DNA of 8,534 bases from an uncultured Faecalibacterium sp. (GTDB taxonomy: Bacteria > Bacillota > Clostridia > Oscillospirales > Ruminococcaceae), in NCBI GenBank assembly GCA_934539245.1, contig CAKTCK010000064.1:1-8534 (forward strand). Direction: 5' to 3'. The number at the start of each line of letters is the position of its first letter. Within the stretch, counting starts at the first letter, position 1. Shown here in pieces: positions 1 to 5,062 of the stretch. A model generated the notes under the pieces. It searched no databases. It saw only the letters and a list, made by a program, of their open reading frames with translations, and was not told where the DNA came from. The position numbers and the translations under genes are program-made.

Positions 1-315
1 ATCGTGGTCAGCTGCCAGACCCAGCGCAGCCAGTTCCAGAACCGTGACTACGCCATGGAAATGCTGAAGGCAAAGCTCTACCAGATCGCCAAGCAGCAGC
101 ACATGGATAAGATCGACGACATCAAGGGCGTGCAGAACGAGATCGCTTGGGGTCACCAGATTCGCAGCTATGTGTTCATGCCCTACACCATGGTCAAGGA
201 TCACCGCACCAACTACGAGACCGGCAACGTAGATGCTGTGATGGATGGCGATATCGACGAGTTCATCTTCGCCTACCTCAAGGCCGCCAGCCGCGGCGAG
301 CTGCAGGACGCATAA
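1..315 (+). CDS. prfB: Peptide chain release factor 2 (C-terminal part)
   Basis: The reading frame is open from base 1 and ends at TAA 313-315, giving the last 104 residues of a longer protein whose start lies outside the window. The segment matches the class I release factor C-terminal region downstream of the GGQ loop: a short strand IVVSCQ, then RSQFQN, the helix LKAKLYQIA, and the signature WGHQIRSYV. The spacing and the ending ([25 protein letters not shown]) are typical of RF2, as is IRSYV. RF2 recognises UGA and UAA stop codons and triggers peptide release on the ribosome in the cytoplasm. The GGQ and SPF motifs, and any autoregulatory +1 frameshift site in prfB, would lie upstream and cannot be checked. 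RF1 is a less likely alternative because the WG-x-QIRSYV and V-x-D-x-R-T pattern is RF2-like. Confidence 0.93.
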   Translation: MVVSCQTQRSQFQNRDYAMEMLKAKLYQIAKQQHMDKIDDIKGVQNEIAWGHQIRSYVFMPYTMVKDHRTNYETGNVDAVMDGDIDEFIFAYLKAASRGELQDA

Positions 316-345
316 GCGCCCGCCCTTTTATAGAATTGGCAGAAA

Positions 346-375
346 GGCTGCTGCACAGTGTTTTGTGCGGCAGCC
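346..375 (+). terminator. Hairpin downstream of prfB (weak terminator candidate)
   Basis: GGCTGCTGCACA (346-357) pairs with TGTGCGGCAGCC (364-375) over 12 bp with one T-G wobble and a six-base loop. It lies 31 bases after the prfB stop, where a terminator is expected. It is followed by CCTAAATT rather than a T run, so it is a poor intrinsic terminator by the usual rule; it may protect the 3' end or assist termination. Its left arm recurs exactly at 7630-7641. Confidence 0.45.
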
Positions 376-388
376 CCTAAATTCATGC

Positions 389-417
389 TGGACAATTGCA
401 AAAAGTTATGGTATAAT
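389..417 (+). promoter_or_regulatory. Promoter of tRNA-Gly
   Basis: The -35 box TGGACA (389-394) and perfect -10 box TATAAT (412-417) are separated by 17 bp. A TG one base before the -10 box (409-410) makes it an extended -10. Transcription would begin near 424, just before the tRNA at 431, consistent with a short 5' leader. Confidence 0.8.
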
Positions 418-430
418 TCTTCTTGCAATT

Positions 431-505
431 GCGGGTATAGTACATCGGCTAGTATATCAGCCTTCCAAGCTGAGGAGGTGGGTTCGATTCCCATTACCCG
501 CTCCA
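431..505 (+). tRNA. tRNA-Gly (anticodon UCC)
   Basis: The cloverleaf can be drawn in full. Acceptor stem GCGGGTA (431-437) pairs with TACCCGC (495-501). D stem GTAC (440-443) pairs with GTAT (452-455) around a loop containing GG. Anticodon stem TCAGC (457-461) pairs with GCTGA (469-473), with loop CTTCCAA and anticodon TCC at 464-466. T stem GTGGG (478-482) pairs with CCCAT (490-494) around TTCGATT. The discriminator is T502 and CCA is encoded at 503-505. It decodes GGA and GGG/GGN glycine codons. It is a single-gene unit with its own promoter and terminator; the terminator stem starts at the last A of CCA. Confidence 0.97.
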
Positions 506-545
506 AAAGACCTGAACCTTGAACGGTTCGGGTCTTTTCTTTTTG
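505..545 (+). terminator. Intrinsic terminator of tRNA-Gly
   Basis: A 14-bp stem, 505-518 with 525-538, has one T-G wobble (AAAAGACCTGAACC against GGTTCGGGTCTTTT) and a six-base loop. It runs into TCTTTTT. This is a classic terminator placed immediately after the CCA end. Confidence 0.9.
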
Positions 546-565
546 TACTGCGCTGCGCCGCCATC

Positions 566-594
566 TTGCCAACCGGCGGTGGAAATGCTACAAT
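566..594 (+). promoter_or_regulatory. Promoter of the PH-domain gene
   Basis: The -35 box TTGCCA (566-571), a 17-bp spacer and the -10 box TACAAT (589-594) are present, with an extended -10 TG at 586-587. It lies after the tRNA terminator and about 33 bases before the start codon, so the small gene is probably transcribed by itself. Confidence 0.7.
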
Positions 595-627
595 AGAATT
601 ATAAAACGCTGAAAGGGGAACGCTGCT

Positions 628-1005
628 ATGGAATTCCGCGATAAACCGATGGAGAACCTTATTCGCCTGCAGGAGAAGGATATCTGCAAAAATATCAACG
701 CCCTGCTGCTGGAGGGCGAGCAGATCGTGGGTGCGTACAAAACGGTGCGCGATCAGGTGGTGTTTACCAGCCACCGCATCATCATGGTGGATATGCAGGG
801 GGTCACGGGCACGCGGCAGCAGCTTTTTGTGTTGCCTTACCGCAAGGTGCTGCACTACGGCATCCAGACGGCGGGTTTTGGCGACCCATTGCAGACGTCC
901 CAGCTGACGGTCTGCTTTGCGGACGGTCACGAGGCCAAGTTCGGCTTTATCGGGCAGAAAGACCTGTTTCAGGTGGCAAACGCCATCAGCGCCCGCATTC
1001 TGTAA
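628..1005 (+). CDS. Bacterial PH-domain protein (bPH_1-like, PF08000 type)
   Basis: This encodes 125 residues. The start ATG 628 is preceded by GAAAGGGG (611-618) at good spacing; Met8 is a weaker alternative start. No signal peptide or membrane segment is visible, so the product should be cytoplasmic. The body resembles the single-domain bacterial pleckstrin-homology fold: residues 45-57 (VFTSHRIIMVDMQ) match the beta-hairpin with T-x-x-R-I-I/L-x-V-D-x-Q-G, followed by GTRQQLFVLPYRKVLHYGIQ and TAGFGDPLQ. A closing amphipathic helix covers about residues 109-125. Family members occur alone or next to membrane proteins and form oligomeric rings in the structures known to me; their ligand is mostly unknown. 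The gene has its own promoter and terminator and no functional partner nearby. The family call is firm, the cellular role is not. Confidence 0.88.
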   Translation: MEFRDKPMENLIRLQEKDICKNINALLLEGEQIVGAYKTVRDQVVFTSHRIIMVDMQGVTGTRQQLFVLPYRKVLHYGIQTAGFGDPLQTSQLTVCFADGHEAKFGFIGQKDLFQVANAISARIL

Positions 1006-1019
1006 GAGAAACTGAAAAC

Positions 1020-1082
1020 AAAAGCATCTGCAATCGCTGCGATCCTGAAACATTCAGGAGCAGCTATTGCAGATGCTTTTTT
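1020..1082. terminator. Bidirectional terminator between PH gene and MFS gene
   Basis: AAAAGCATCTGCAAT (1020-1034) pairs perfectly with ATTGCAGATGCTTTT (1066-1080). Inside it GCTGC (1036-1040) pairs with GCAGC (1060-1064) and TCCTGAA (1043-1049) with TTCAGGA (1053-1059), leaving a small GA bulge and an ACA loop. T6 follows on the plus strand, and the A-rich left side gives TTTTGTTTTC on the minus strand. It therefore suits both converging genes, which end at 1005 and 1104. Confidence 0.92.
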
Positions 1083-1103
1083 GCGTGATAGAATAGATTT
1101 ATG

Positions 1104-2264
1104 TTATGCGTGCGCCGTTTCGCGCACCAGCTGCCGGTGCATCAGCGCCATCAGCACCAGAACTACCAGCAGATAGAAGGGGAACAGCGCCGGAGTGATG
1201 TTGTTAGCAAGCAGACCGAAGAGCGGCGGCATGACTAGATTACCCACATAGGCGCTGCTCATCTGGATGCCGATGACAGCCTGGGAATTTTGTGCGCCGA
1301 AATGCGCCGGGGTGGAGTGGATGACGCTGGGGTAGATGGGCGCACAGCCCAGCCCTACCAGCACAAGCCCTGCCAGCGCAAAGACCTGCGCCCCGGGCAG
1401 CAGCAGGGCGGCAATGCCCACGCTCAGCACCGCAAACCCCAGACGGATCATCTGGTCGTCGCTTAGCTTTAAGGTCAGAAAGCCGCAGGCACCCCGCCCC
1501 ACCGTGATGCCGATATAGAACAGGCTGGCAAAGCTGGCAGCCGTCTGGGCGGGCACCTGCCGCACAAGGGTCAGGTAGCTGCTGGCCCAGAGCCCGGCGG
1601 TGGTCTCCAGTGCGCAGTAGCAGAAGAAGCAGAGCATCACTTCCTTCGCGCCCGGCAGCGCAAACACCTGCGGCAGGGTCAGTGCCTTGGGCACAGTGCC
1701 GTCCGGGGCGGCGTCGGGACGTTTGTGCCACAGGGGCAAGCTGCAAAAAAGCACGGCAGAAAGTGCGATCTGGAACAGGGCAATGTACCGGTAACCGCTG
1801 TTCCAGCTCAGCCCACCGGAAAGCGCCGCGCCCATCACCACAGGGCCGATAGTGGTGCCCACGCCCCACATACAGTGCAGCCAGCTCATGTGGCGGCTTT
1901 CGTAATGCAGGGCAACATAGTTGTTCAGGGCGGCATCCACGCTGCCCGCGCCCAAGCCGTAAGGCACAGCCCACAGGCAGAGCATCCAGAACTGGCCGGA
2001 GACCGAAAAGCCGAACAGCGCCGCGGCGGTCATGCCCACGCTGAGGGCGGTTACTCTGCCCGTGCCCAGCGCCCGGGTGAGCCGGTCGCTGTTCAGGCTG
2101 GAAACGATGGTGCCCAGCGAGATGATCATGGACAGGATGCCCGCGTAGGAGAAGGGGACGCCCAGCTGGGGGTACATGGTAGGCCATGCAGACCCCAGCA
2201 GGGAATCCGGCAGGCCAAGGCTTATAAAAGCCAGGTAAATAATGGGCAGCAAAAGCTGTGTCAT
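1104..2264 (-). CDS. MFS transporter (FucP/fucose-permease-like group)
   Basis: This encodes 386 residues, a normal length for a 12-helix major facilitator. The start ATG (2262-2264) follows TGGAGGA (complement of 2274-2280) at 9-nt spacing. Hydrophobic segments run throughout. The first helix carries SLGLPDSLLGSAWPTM (residues 15-30), the loop after helix 2 has the motif-A-like SDRLTRALGTGR (59-70), and helix 4 has GLGAGSVDAALNNYVA (103-118), a G-x-x-D-x-x-x-N pattern seen in FucP-like (COG0738-type) permeases. Another charged loop lies after helix 6 (HKRPDAAPDG). It should move a small solute across the cytoplasmic membrane, but the substrate cannot be told from sequence; sugar uptake and drug efflux are both possible. 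It lies downstream of the MscS-family gene on the same strand but is separated by hairpins and a probable own promoter. Confidence 0.9.
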   Translation of the reverse strand: MTQLLLPIIYLAFISLGLPDSLLGSAWPTMYPQLGVPFSYAGILSMIISLGTIVSSLNSDRLTRALGTGRVTALSVGMTAAALFGFSVSGQFWMLCLWAVPYGLGAGSVDAALNNYVALHYESRHMSWLHCMWGVGTTIGPVVMGAALSGGLSWNSGYRYIALFQIALSAVLFCSLPLWHKRPDAAPDGTVPKALTLPQVFALPGAKEVMLCFFCYCALETTAGLWASSYLTLVRQVPAQTAASFASLFYIGITVGRGACGFLTLKLSDDQMIRLGFAVLSVGIAALLLPGAQVFALAGLVLVGLGCAPIYPSVIHSTPAHFGAQNSQAVIGIQMSSAYVGNLVMPPLFGLLANNITPALFPFYLLVVLVLMALMHRQLVRETAHA

Positions 2265-2349
2265 AGGAAGAGTTCCTCCACAGATGATTTGATGGCGTGC
2301 TCCGCAGTGTATGCGGGTACGCTATAAGAATACCATGACTGGATGGGAT

Positions 2350-2380
2350 ATTATAGGGCAAAATCGCCTGCTTTTTACAA
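2350..2380 (-). promoter_or_regulatory. Probable promoter of the MFS gene
   Basis: Read on the minus strand, a perfect TATAAT (complement of 2350-2355) lies about 85 bases before the MFS start. The best -35 is TTGTAA (complement of 2375-2380) with a long 19-bp spacer, so the match is uneven. The transcript would have a leader of about 78 nt. Confidence 0.45.
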
Positions 2381-2417
2381 CAAAACCGGCGCACTTTGAT
2401 TTGAACCGTGAAAATGC

Positions 2418-2447
2418 GTTTGCCGCGGCTTGTGAGCCGCGGCAAAC
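2418..2447. repeat. Perfect 13-bp inverted repeat (hairpin)
   Basis: GTTTGCCGCGGCT (2418-2430) and AGCCGCGGCAAAC (2435-2447) are exact complements around a TGTG loop. On the minus strand the stem is followed by ACGCATTTTC, a weak T stretch. It lies between the MscS gene and the proposed MFS promoter, so a terminator for read-through from the channel gene is plausible; an operator is an alternative. Confidence 0.6.
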
Positions 2448-2475
2448 ATAAAATAGAAATAGATTTCCGCTGAAG

Positions 2476-2501
2476 ATGACCAAAGCGCAAGCGGCGGTCA
2501 T
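2476..2501. repeat. Short hairpin in the channel-MFS spacer
   Basis: ATGACC (2476-2481) pairs with GGTCAT (2496-2501), with a small inner GC-GCAA-GC stem-loop. It is the middle of three hairpins in this 287-bp spacer. The plus-strand right arm is followed by TTTG, but plus-strand transcription is not expected here. Confidence 0.35.
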
Positions 2502-2518
2502 TTTGAATCGTCAGCTCT

Positions 2519-2549
2519 GAAAGGAGACCGCTGTACAGCAGTCCCTTTC
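2519..2549 (-). terminator. Hairpin after the MscS-family gene (terminator candidate)
   Basis: Bases 2519-2549 form a long imperfect stem (GAAAGG, one bulged base, then GACCGCTG against CAGCAGTC, then CCTTTC) closing two bases from the stop codon of the channel gene. No T run follows on the minus strand (AGAGCTGACG), so it may stabilise the 3' end rather than terminate alone. Confidence 0.45.
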
Positions 2550-2551
2550 GG

Positions 2552-3646
2552 TTATTCGTTTTCGCTGTTCTTTTCCAGATACACGGTGGTGGAGGGGAAG
2601 GCGAAGTCTACGCCGTTTTTCTGCATCACGTCCATCAGGTCAAGATTCAAGTCGTTCTGCATCTGCAAAAAGCGGGTGGTGTCGGCGGTGCGCAGGTAGG
2701 CGGACACCAGCAGGTCGATGCTGGAAGCGCCGAAGCCGCTCAGCTTTACCAGCACCGAGTCCTCGTAGGTGTAGGGGCTGGCCTTGAGCATGGCGGTCAG
2801 GTCGGCCATCAGCTGCTCCAGCTGGGGACGGGAGGTGTCGTAGGTGACCCCGAGGGTAAAGCGATACAGCCGCTTGTTGCGCAGGGTACCGTTGTTGATG
2901 GTGGCAGAGCTGACCGTGCTGTTGGTCAGGATGTACACCGAGTTATCCAGTGCGCGGACTTTGGTGGAGCGGAAGTTGATGTCCACCACCTCGCCGGAAA
3001 CGTCGCCCACGGTGATCCAATCGCCGATGGAAAACGGGCGGTCCAGCAGAATGACCAGCCCGCTGAACAGGTTTTTGGCGCTGTCCTGTGCGGCCAGAGA
3101 GATGGTCAGACCGACAAGACCCGCACTGGCCACGATGCTGCCCACCGGCAGGCCGGTCTCCTGTGCCATGGTCATAACACCCACTACCACGATGAAAACT
3201 TTGTACAGTTTGTTCAGCAGGGTGGTCAGGGTGCGGTTGGTGCGCACCTCCTCGCCGCAGTTTGCCAGCATCAGGTCGGTGAGGTCGGCGGCGGCGTACA
3301 GCCCCTGACACACAAAATAGGTGGCGGCAAGCTCAAAGACCACCAGCAGGAATTTGCTCACGCCGCTGATCGCCCACGGCAGGCTGGCAGCTGCGGCATA
3401 GATGAACGCCGCAAGGGTGAGTCGCTGCACCGGCACGGCAAAGCTGCGCAGCAAAATGGGCGTACCAGCCAGCCGCCAGCTGCGGCGTAGCAGGGCAGGG
3501 CACACCTTACGGGACAAAAGCTGCCGCGCCAGCCAGCCAAGCACCAGCAGCAGCGCCGCGCATACCATGCGGGCGGCAAAGGCTGCCCAGCCTTCCAGCA
3601 GCAGCGAACCCAGCTCAAAACCAAGGTTACGGATCGAGAAAATCAT
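2552..3646 (-). CDS. MscS-family mechanosensitive ion channel
   Basis: This encodes 364 residues, longer than the 286 of E. coli MscS. ATG (3644-3646) is chosen because AGGAGG (complement of 3653-3658) lies 6 nt upstream and a good promoter lies just beyond; the frame stays open further upstream only across the riboswitch on the other strand. The N-terminal region has hydrophobic helices at about residues 18-43, 74-92 and 99-122. The pore-lining helix and its exit are unmistakable: residues 169-210 include GLVGLTISLAAQDSAKNLFS and VILLDRPFSIGDWI, the MscS signature. The beta domain follows (GEVVDINFRSTKVRALDN, then YILTNSTVSSATINN), then an alpha/beta cytoplasmic domain ending in a polar tail. 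Such channels sit in the cytoplasmic membrane and release solutes on hypo-osmotic shock. It is probably a single-gene unit, divergent from ribU. Confidence 0.95.
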   Translation of the reverse strand: MIFSIRNLGFELGSLLLEGWAAFAARMVCAALLLVLGWLARQLLSRKVCPALLRRSWRLAGTPILLRSFAVPVQRLTLAAFIYAAAASLPWAISGVSKFLLVVFELAATYFVCQGLYAAADLTDLMLANCGEEVRTNRTLTTLLNKLYKVFIVVVGVMTMAQETGLPVGSIVASAGLVGLTISLAAQDSAKNLFSGLVILLDRPFSIGDWITVGDVSGEVVDINFRSTKVRALDNSVYILTNSTVSSATINNGTLRNKRLYRFTLGVTYDTSRPQLEQLMADLTAMLKASPYTYEDSVLVKLSGFGASSIDLLVSAYLRTADTTRFLQMQNDLNLDLMDVMQKNGVDFAFPSTTVYLEKNSENE

Positions 3647-3680
3647 GGAAAACCTCCTGTGTTTTTTCACAACGCATATT

Positions 3681-3709
3681 ATGATAGCATACTCTGCCGC
3701 CCGGGGCAA
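3681..3709 (-). promoter_or_regulatory. Promoter of the MscS-family gene
   Basis: On the minus strand the -35 box TTGCCC (complement of 3704-3709), a 17-bp spacer and the -10 box TATCAT (complement of 3681-3686) are present, with an extended -10 TG. Transcription would start near 3674, 28 bases before the ATG. The ribU promoter faces the other way, with 37 bp between the two -35 boxes. Confidence 0.65.
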
Positions 3710-3746
3710 GGAAAGAACGGTGAAAACTGATTTTTGAAAAGGGGGC

Positions 3747-3775
3747 TTGACAGCGCCGCCCTGCCGCGCTATACT
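3747..3775 (+). promoter_or_regulatory. Promoter of the FMN riboswitch-ribU transcript
   Basis: A perfect TTGACA (3747-3752), a 17-bp spacer and TATACT (3770-3775) make this the strongest promoter in the window. Initiation near 3782 places the transcript start just before the riboswitch P1 stem, so control would act after initiation. Confidence 0.88.
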
Positions 3776-3789
3776 CTTGGTCAGAAAGT

Positions 3790-3903
3790 TCGTTTCAGGG
3801 CGGGGTGTGATTCCCCACTGGCGGTAAAGTCCGCGACCACCCGCAAGGGTGCTGACCCGGTGCAACTCCGGGACCAACGGTATAGTCCGGATGCAAGAAA
3901 CGG
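3790..3903 (+). promoter_or_regulatory. FMN riboswitch (RFN element)
   Basis: The conserved RFN blocks appear in order: CAGGGCGGGGTG, GATTCCCCACTGGCGGTAAA, a short variable hairpin (ACCCGCAAGGGT), GACCCGGTGCAACTCCGGGA, then CCAACGGTATAGTCCGGATG. Base stem P1 is CGTTT (3791-3795) with AAACG (3898-3902). This RNA binds flavin mononucleotide and in Firmicutes controls riboflavin synthesis and uptake genes. It lies between the promoter and ribU and is followed by a terminator, so high FMN should switch ribU off by early termination. TGCAA stretches at 3861-3865 and 3892-3896 can pair with TTGCA at 3930-3934 in the terminator's left arm, which suggests an antiterminator; that part is inference. 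Confidence 0.96.
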
Positions 3904-3921
3904 CAGGCAAATTGCGTCTGT

Positions 3922-3962
3922 GCGCCCTGTTGCAGTTTTTTGGTTGCAGCAGGGCGCTTTTT
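3922..3962 (+). terminator. Expression-platform terminator of the FMN riboswitch
   Basis: GCGCCCTGTTGCA (3922-3934) pairs with TGCAGCAGGGCGC (3945-3957) over 13 bp with one wobble, followed by TTTTT (3958-3962). It sits 19 bases after the aptamer and 87 bases before the ribU start, the layout of transcriptional riboswitch control. Confidence 0.9.
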
Positions 3963-4048
3963 GGTTTGTCTTTCCGGTTCGATCCAGCGCGAAAAGGGCT
4001 TTCCGAACAAATTTGAACGGGGCGTATCCCCCGGGGAGGACAACTACC

Positions 4049-4648
4049 ATGAAAAAGAATACCACCCACAACCTGACCGTTGCCGCCATGCTCAGCGCGG
4101 TCGCCTTTATCCTGATGTTCATCGAGTTCCCGCTGCCGATGCTCATCCCGTCCTTCGTCAAGATGGACTTCTCCGACCTGCCCGCCCTGCTGGGTGCCTT
4201 TGCACTGGGCCCGGTGTACGGCGTGGTCATCAGCTTTATGAAGAACCTGCTGCACATCATCATCAAGGGCACCTCCACCGCCTGCGTGGGCGAGCTGTGC
4301 AACTTTATGCTGGGCGCGGTGTTCTCCGCTGTGGCGGGCTTTGTCTACAAGCGCAGCAAGAGCCGCAAGACCGCTATTCTGGGTGCCATCGCCGGTGCAG
4401 CCGCTATGGCGGTGTTCAGCGTGCCCTCCAACTACTTCATCACCTACCCGGCTTATGTGCAGTTCTACCATATGCCGCTGGAAGCCATTCTGGGGATGTA
4501 TCAGGCCATCCTGCCCTCTGCCGACAGCCTGATCAAGTGCCTTGTGATCTTCAACATGCCCTTCACGCTGGTCAAGGGTCTGCTGGACGCAGTGCTGTGC
4601 CTGCTGATCTATAAGCCCCTGTCTCCCATCCTGCACGGCCGCAAGTAA
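4049..4648 (+). CDS. ribU: Riboflavin transporter, ECF substrate-binding component RibU
   Basis: This encodes 199 residues, typical of ECF S components. ATG 4049 follows GGGGAGGA (4033-4040) at 8-nt spacing; earlier in-frame starts lie inside the riboswitch and are rejected. Helices cover about residues 9-33, 46-65, 83-100, 106-126, 145-155 and 164-188, matching the six-helix S-component fold. The family hallmark KMDFSDLPALLGAFALGP (38-55) is present, as are the KNLLHIIIKGTSTACVGEL stretch (65-83) and SNYF near the fourth/fifth helix. RibU binds riboflavin with high affinity in the membrane and works with a shared EcfT and EcfA/EcfA' energising module encoded elsewhere; none is in this window. 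The FMN riboswitch immediately upstream supports riboflavin rather than another vitamin. It is a single-gene unit with its own terminator. Confidence 0.96.
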   Translation: MKKNTTHNLTVAAMLSAVAFILMFIEFPLPMLIPSFVKMDFSDLPALLGAFALGPVYGVVISFMKNLLHIIIKGTSTACVGELCNFMLGAVFSAVAGFVYKRSKSRKTAILGAIAGAAAMAVFSVPSNYFITYPAYVQFYHMPLEAILGMYQAILPSADSLIKCLVIFNMPFTLVKGLLDAVLCLLIYKPLSPILHGRK

Positions 4649-4662
4649 GTTGCTGAAATAAC

Positions 4663-4697
4663 AGAGCCGGAAAGTCCGCAGACTTTCCGGCTCTTTC
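4663..4697 (+). terminator. Intrinsic terminator of ribU
   Basis: AGAGCCGGAAAGTC (4663-4676) and GACTTTCCGGCTCT (4681-4694) form a perfect 14-bp stem with a CGCA loop, followed by TTCTCTG. It begins 15 bases after the stop codon. The T tract is broken but the stem is strong. Confidence 0.85.
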
Positions 4698-4723
4698 TCT
4701 GTTTAGAGGGATAGCTGCCGAAG

Positions 4724-4879
4724 AAACTCCCTCAGTCACGGCTTGCGCCGTGACAGCTCCCTCGGAGAGGGAGCCCTTGGCATAGCGATGATGTTTCCGG
4801 CTAAAGTGTAAAGTTTGCGGACGCGTCAGGAGCCCCATCCCAGAGGGGGCTGTCGAGCGTAGCGAGACTGGGGGAGTTT
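4724..4879. repeat. Hairpin-module element 1 (modules A and B, inverted)
   Basis: This 156-bp element is bounded by AAACTCCCTCAGTC (4724-4737) and its inverted copy (4866-4879), matching at 13 of 14 positions. Module A (plus) has an 8-bp hairpin GTCACGGC/GCCGTGAC (4735-4754) and a second one GCTCCCTC/GAGGGAGC (4756-4774). Module B (minus) has the same order: a weak hairpin at 4852-4868 and AGCCCC/GGGGCT at 4831-4851. No open frame of interest and no clear target-site duplication are seen. The layout resembles a MITE or REP-type repeat pair. Together with the next element it fills most of the 414-bp gap between ribU and the MATE gene. Confidence 0.75.
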
Positions 4880-4893
4880 GCGCGGTTGTTTTT

Positions 4894-5052
4894 CGCCCTC
4901 TCAGGCGCTCCCGCGCCAGCTCTCCCAAAGGGAGAGCCAAGCCGTAAAGCCCATTGCTAAAGTATTAGGTGAAATGAGAAAGTTTCCGGCAGCGCTCTTG
5001 GCTCTCCCTTTGGGAGAGCTGGCAAGCCCGACAGGGCTTGACTGAGAGGGCG
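4894..5052. repeat. Hairpin-module element 2 (modules C and D, inverted)
   Basis: This 159-bp element is bounded by CGCCCTCTCAG (4894-4904) and its exact inverted copy (5042-5052). Within it, 4915-4941 and 4997-5023 are a perfect 27-bp inverted repeat. Module C has GGCGC/GCGCC (4904-4917) and GCTCTCCC/GGGAGAGC (4919-4937). Module D, reversed, has the same second hairpin (5001-5019) and a different first hairpin, CAAGCCC/GGGCTTG (5023-5040). The central stretch 4942-4996 is AT-richer. The element ends 10 bases from the MATE stop codon and could serve as its 3' structure. Confidence 0.78.
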
Positions 5053-5062
5053 CACGCCGTCT

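Noticed and set aside
457..1053. 198-residue minus-strand frame overlapping the tRNA and the PH gene
   Set aside because: It is antisense to a tRNA, two promoters and a recognisable gene, and has no plausible start signal.
1725..2327. 200-residue plus-strand frame antisense to the MFS gene
   Set aside because: Low-complexity Gln/Ala/His shadow with no ribosome site and no family resemblance.
3734..4048. Earlier in-frame start for ribU
   Set aside because: It would translate through the promoter, riboswitch and terminator; the ATG at 4049 has a strong ribosome site and gives the normal RibU N terminus.
3647..4636. Upstream extension of the MscS-family reading frame to a 694-residue protein
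   Set aside because: The extension is antisense to the FMN riboswitch and ribU, is low-complexity rich in Gln/His, and a clear ribosome site and promoter fit the start at 3646.
4724..5052. CRISPR array
   Set aside because: Repeats are inverted, not direct, and differ in sequence; there are no regular spacers and no cas genes.
4724..5052. Insertion sequence
   Set aside because: Inverted ends are present but no transposase frame lies inside, and I see no convincing target-site duplication. A MITE-type element remains possible and is reported as a repeat.
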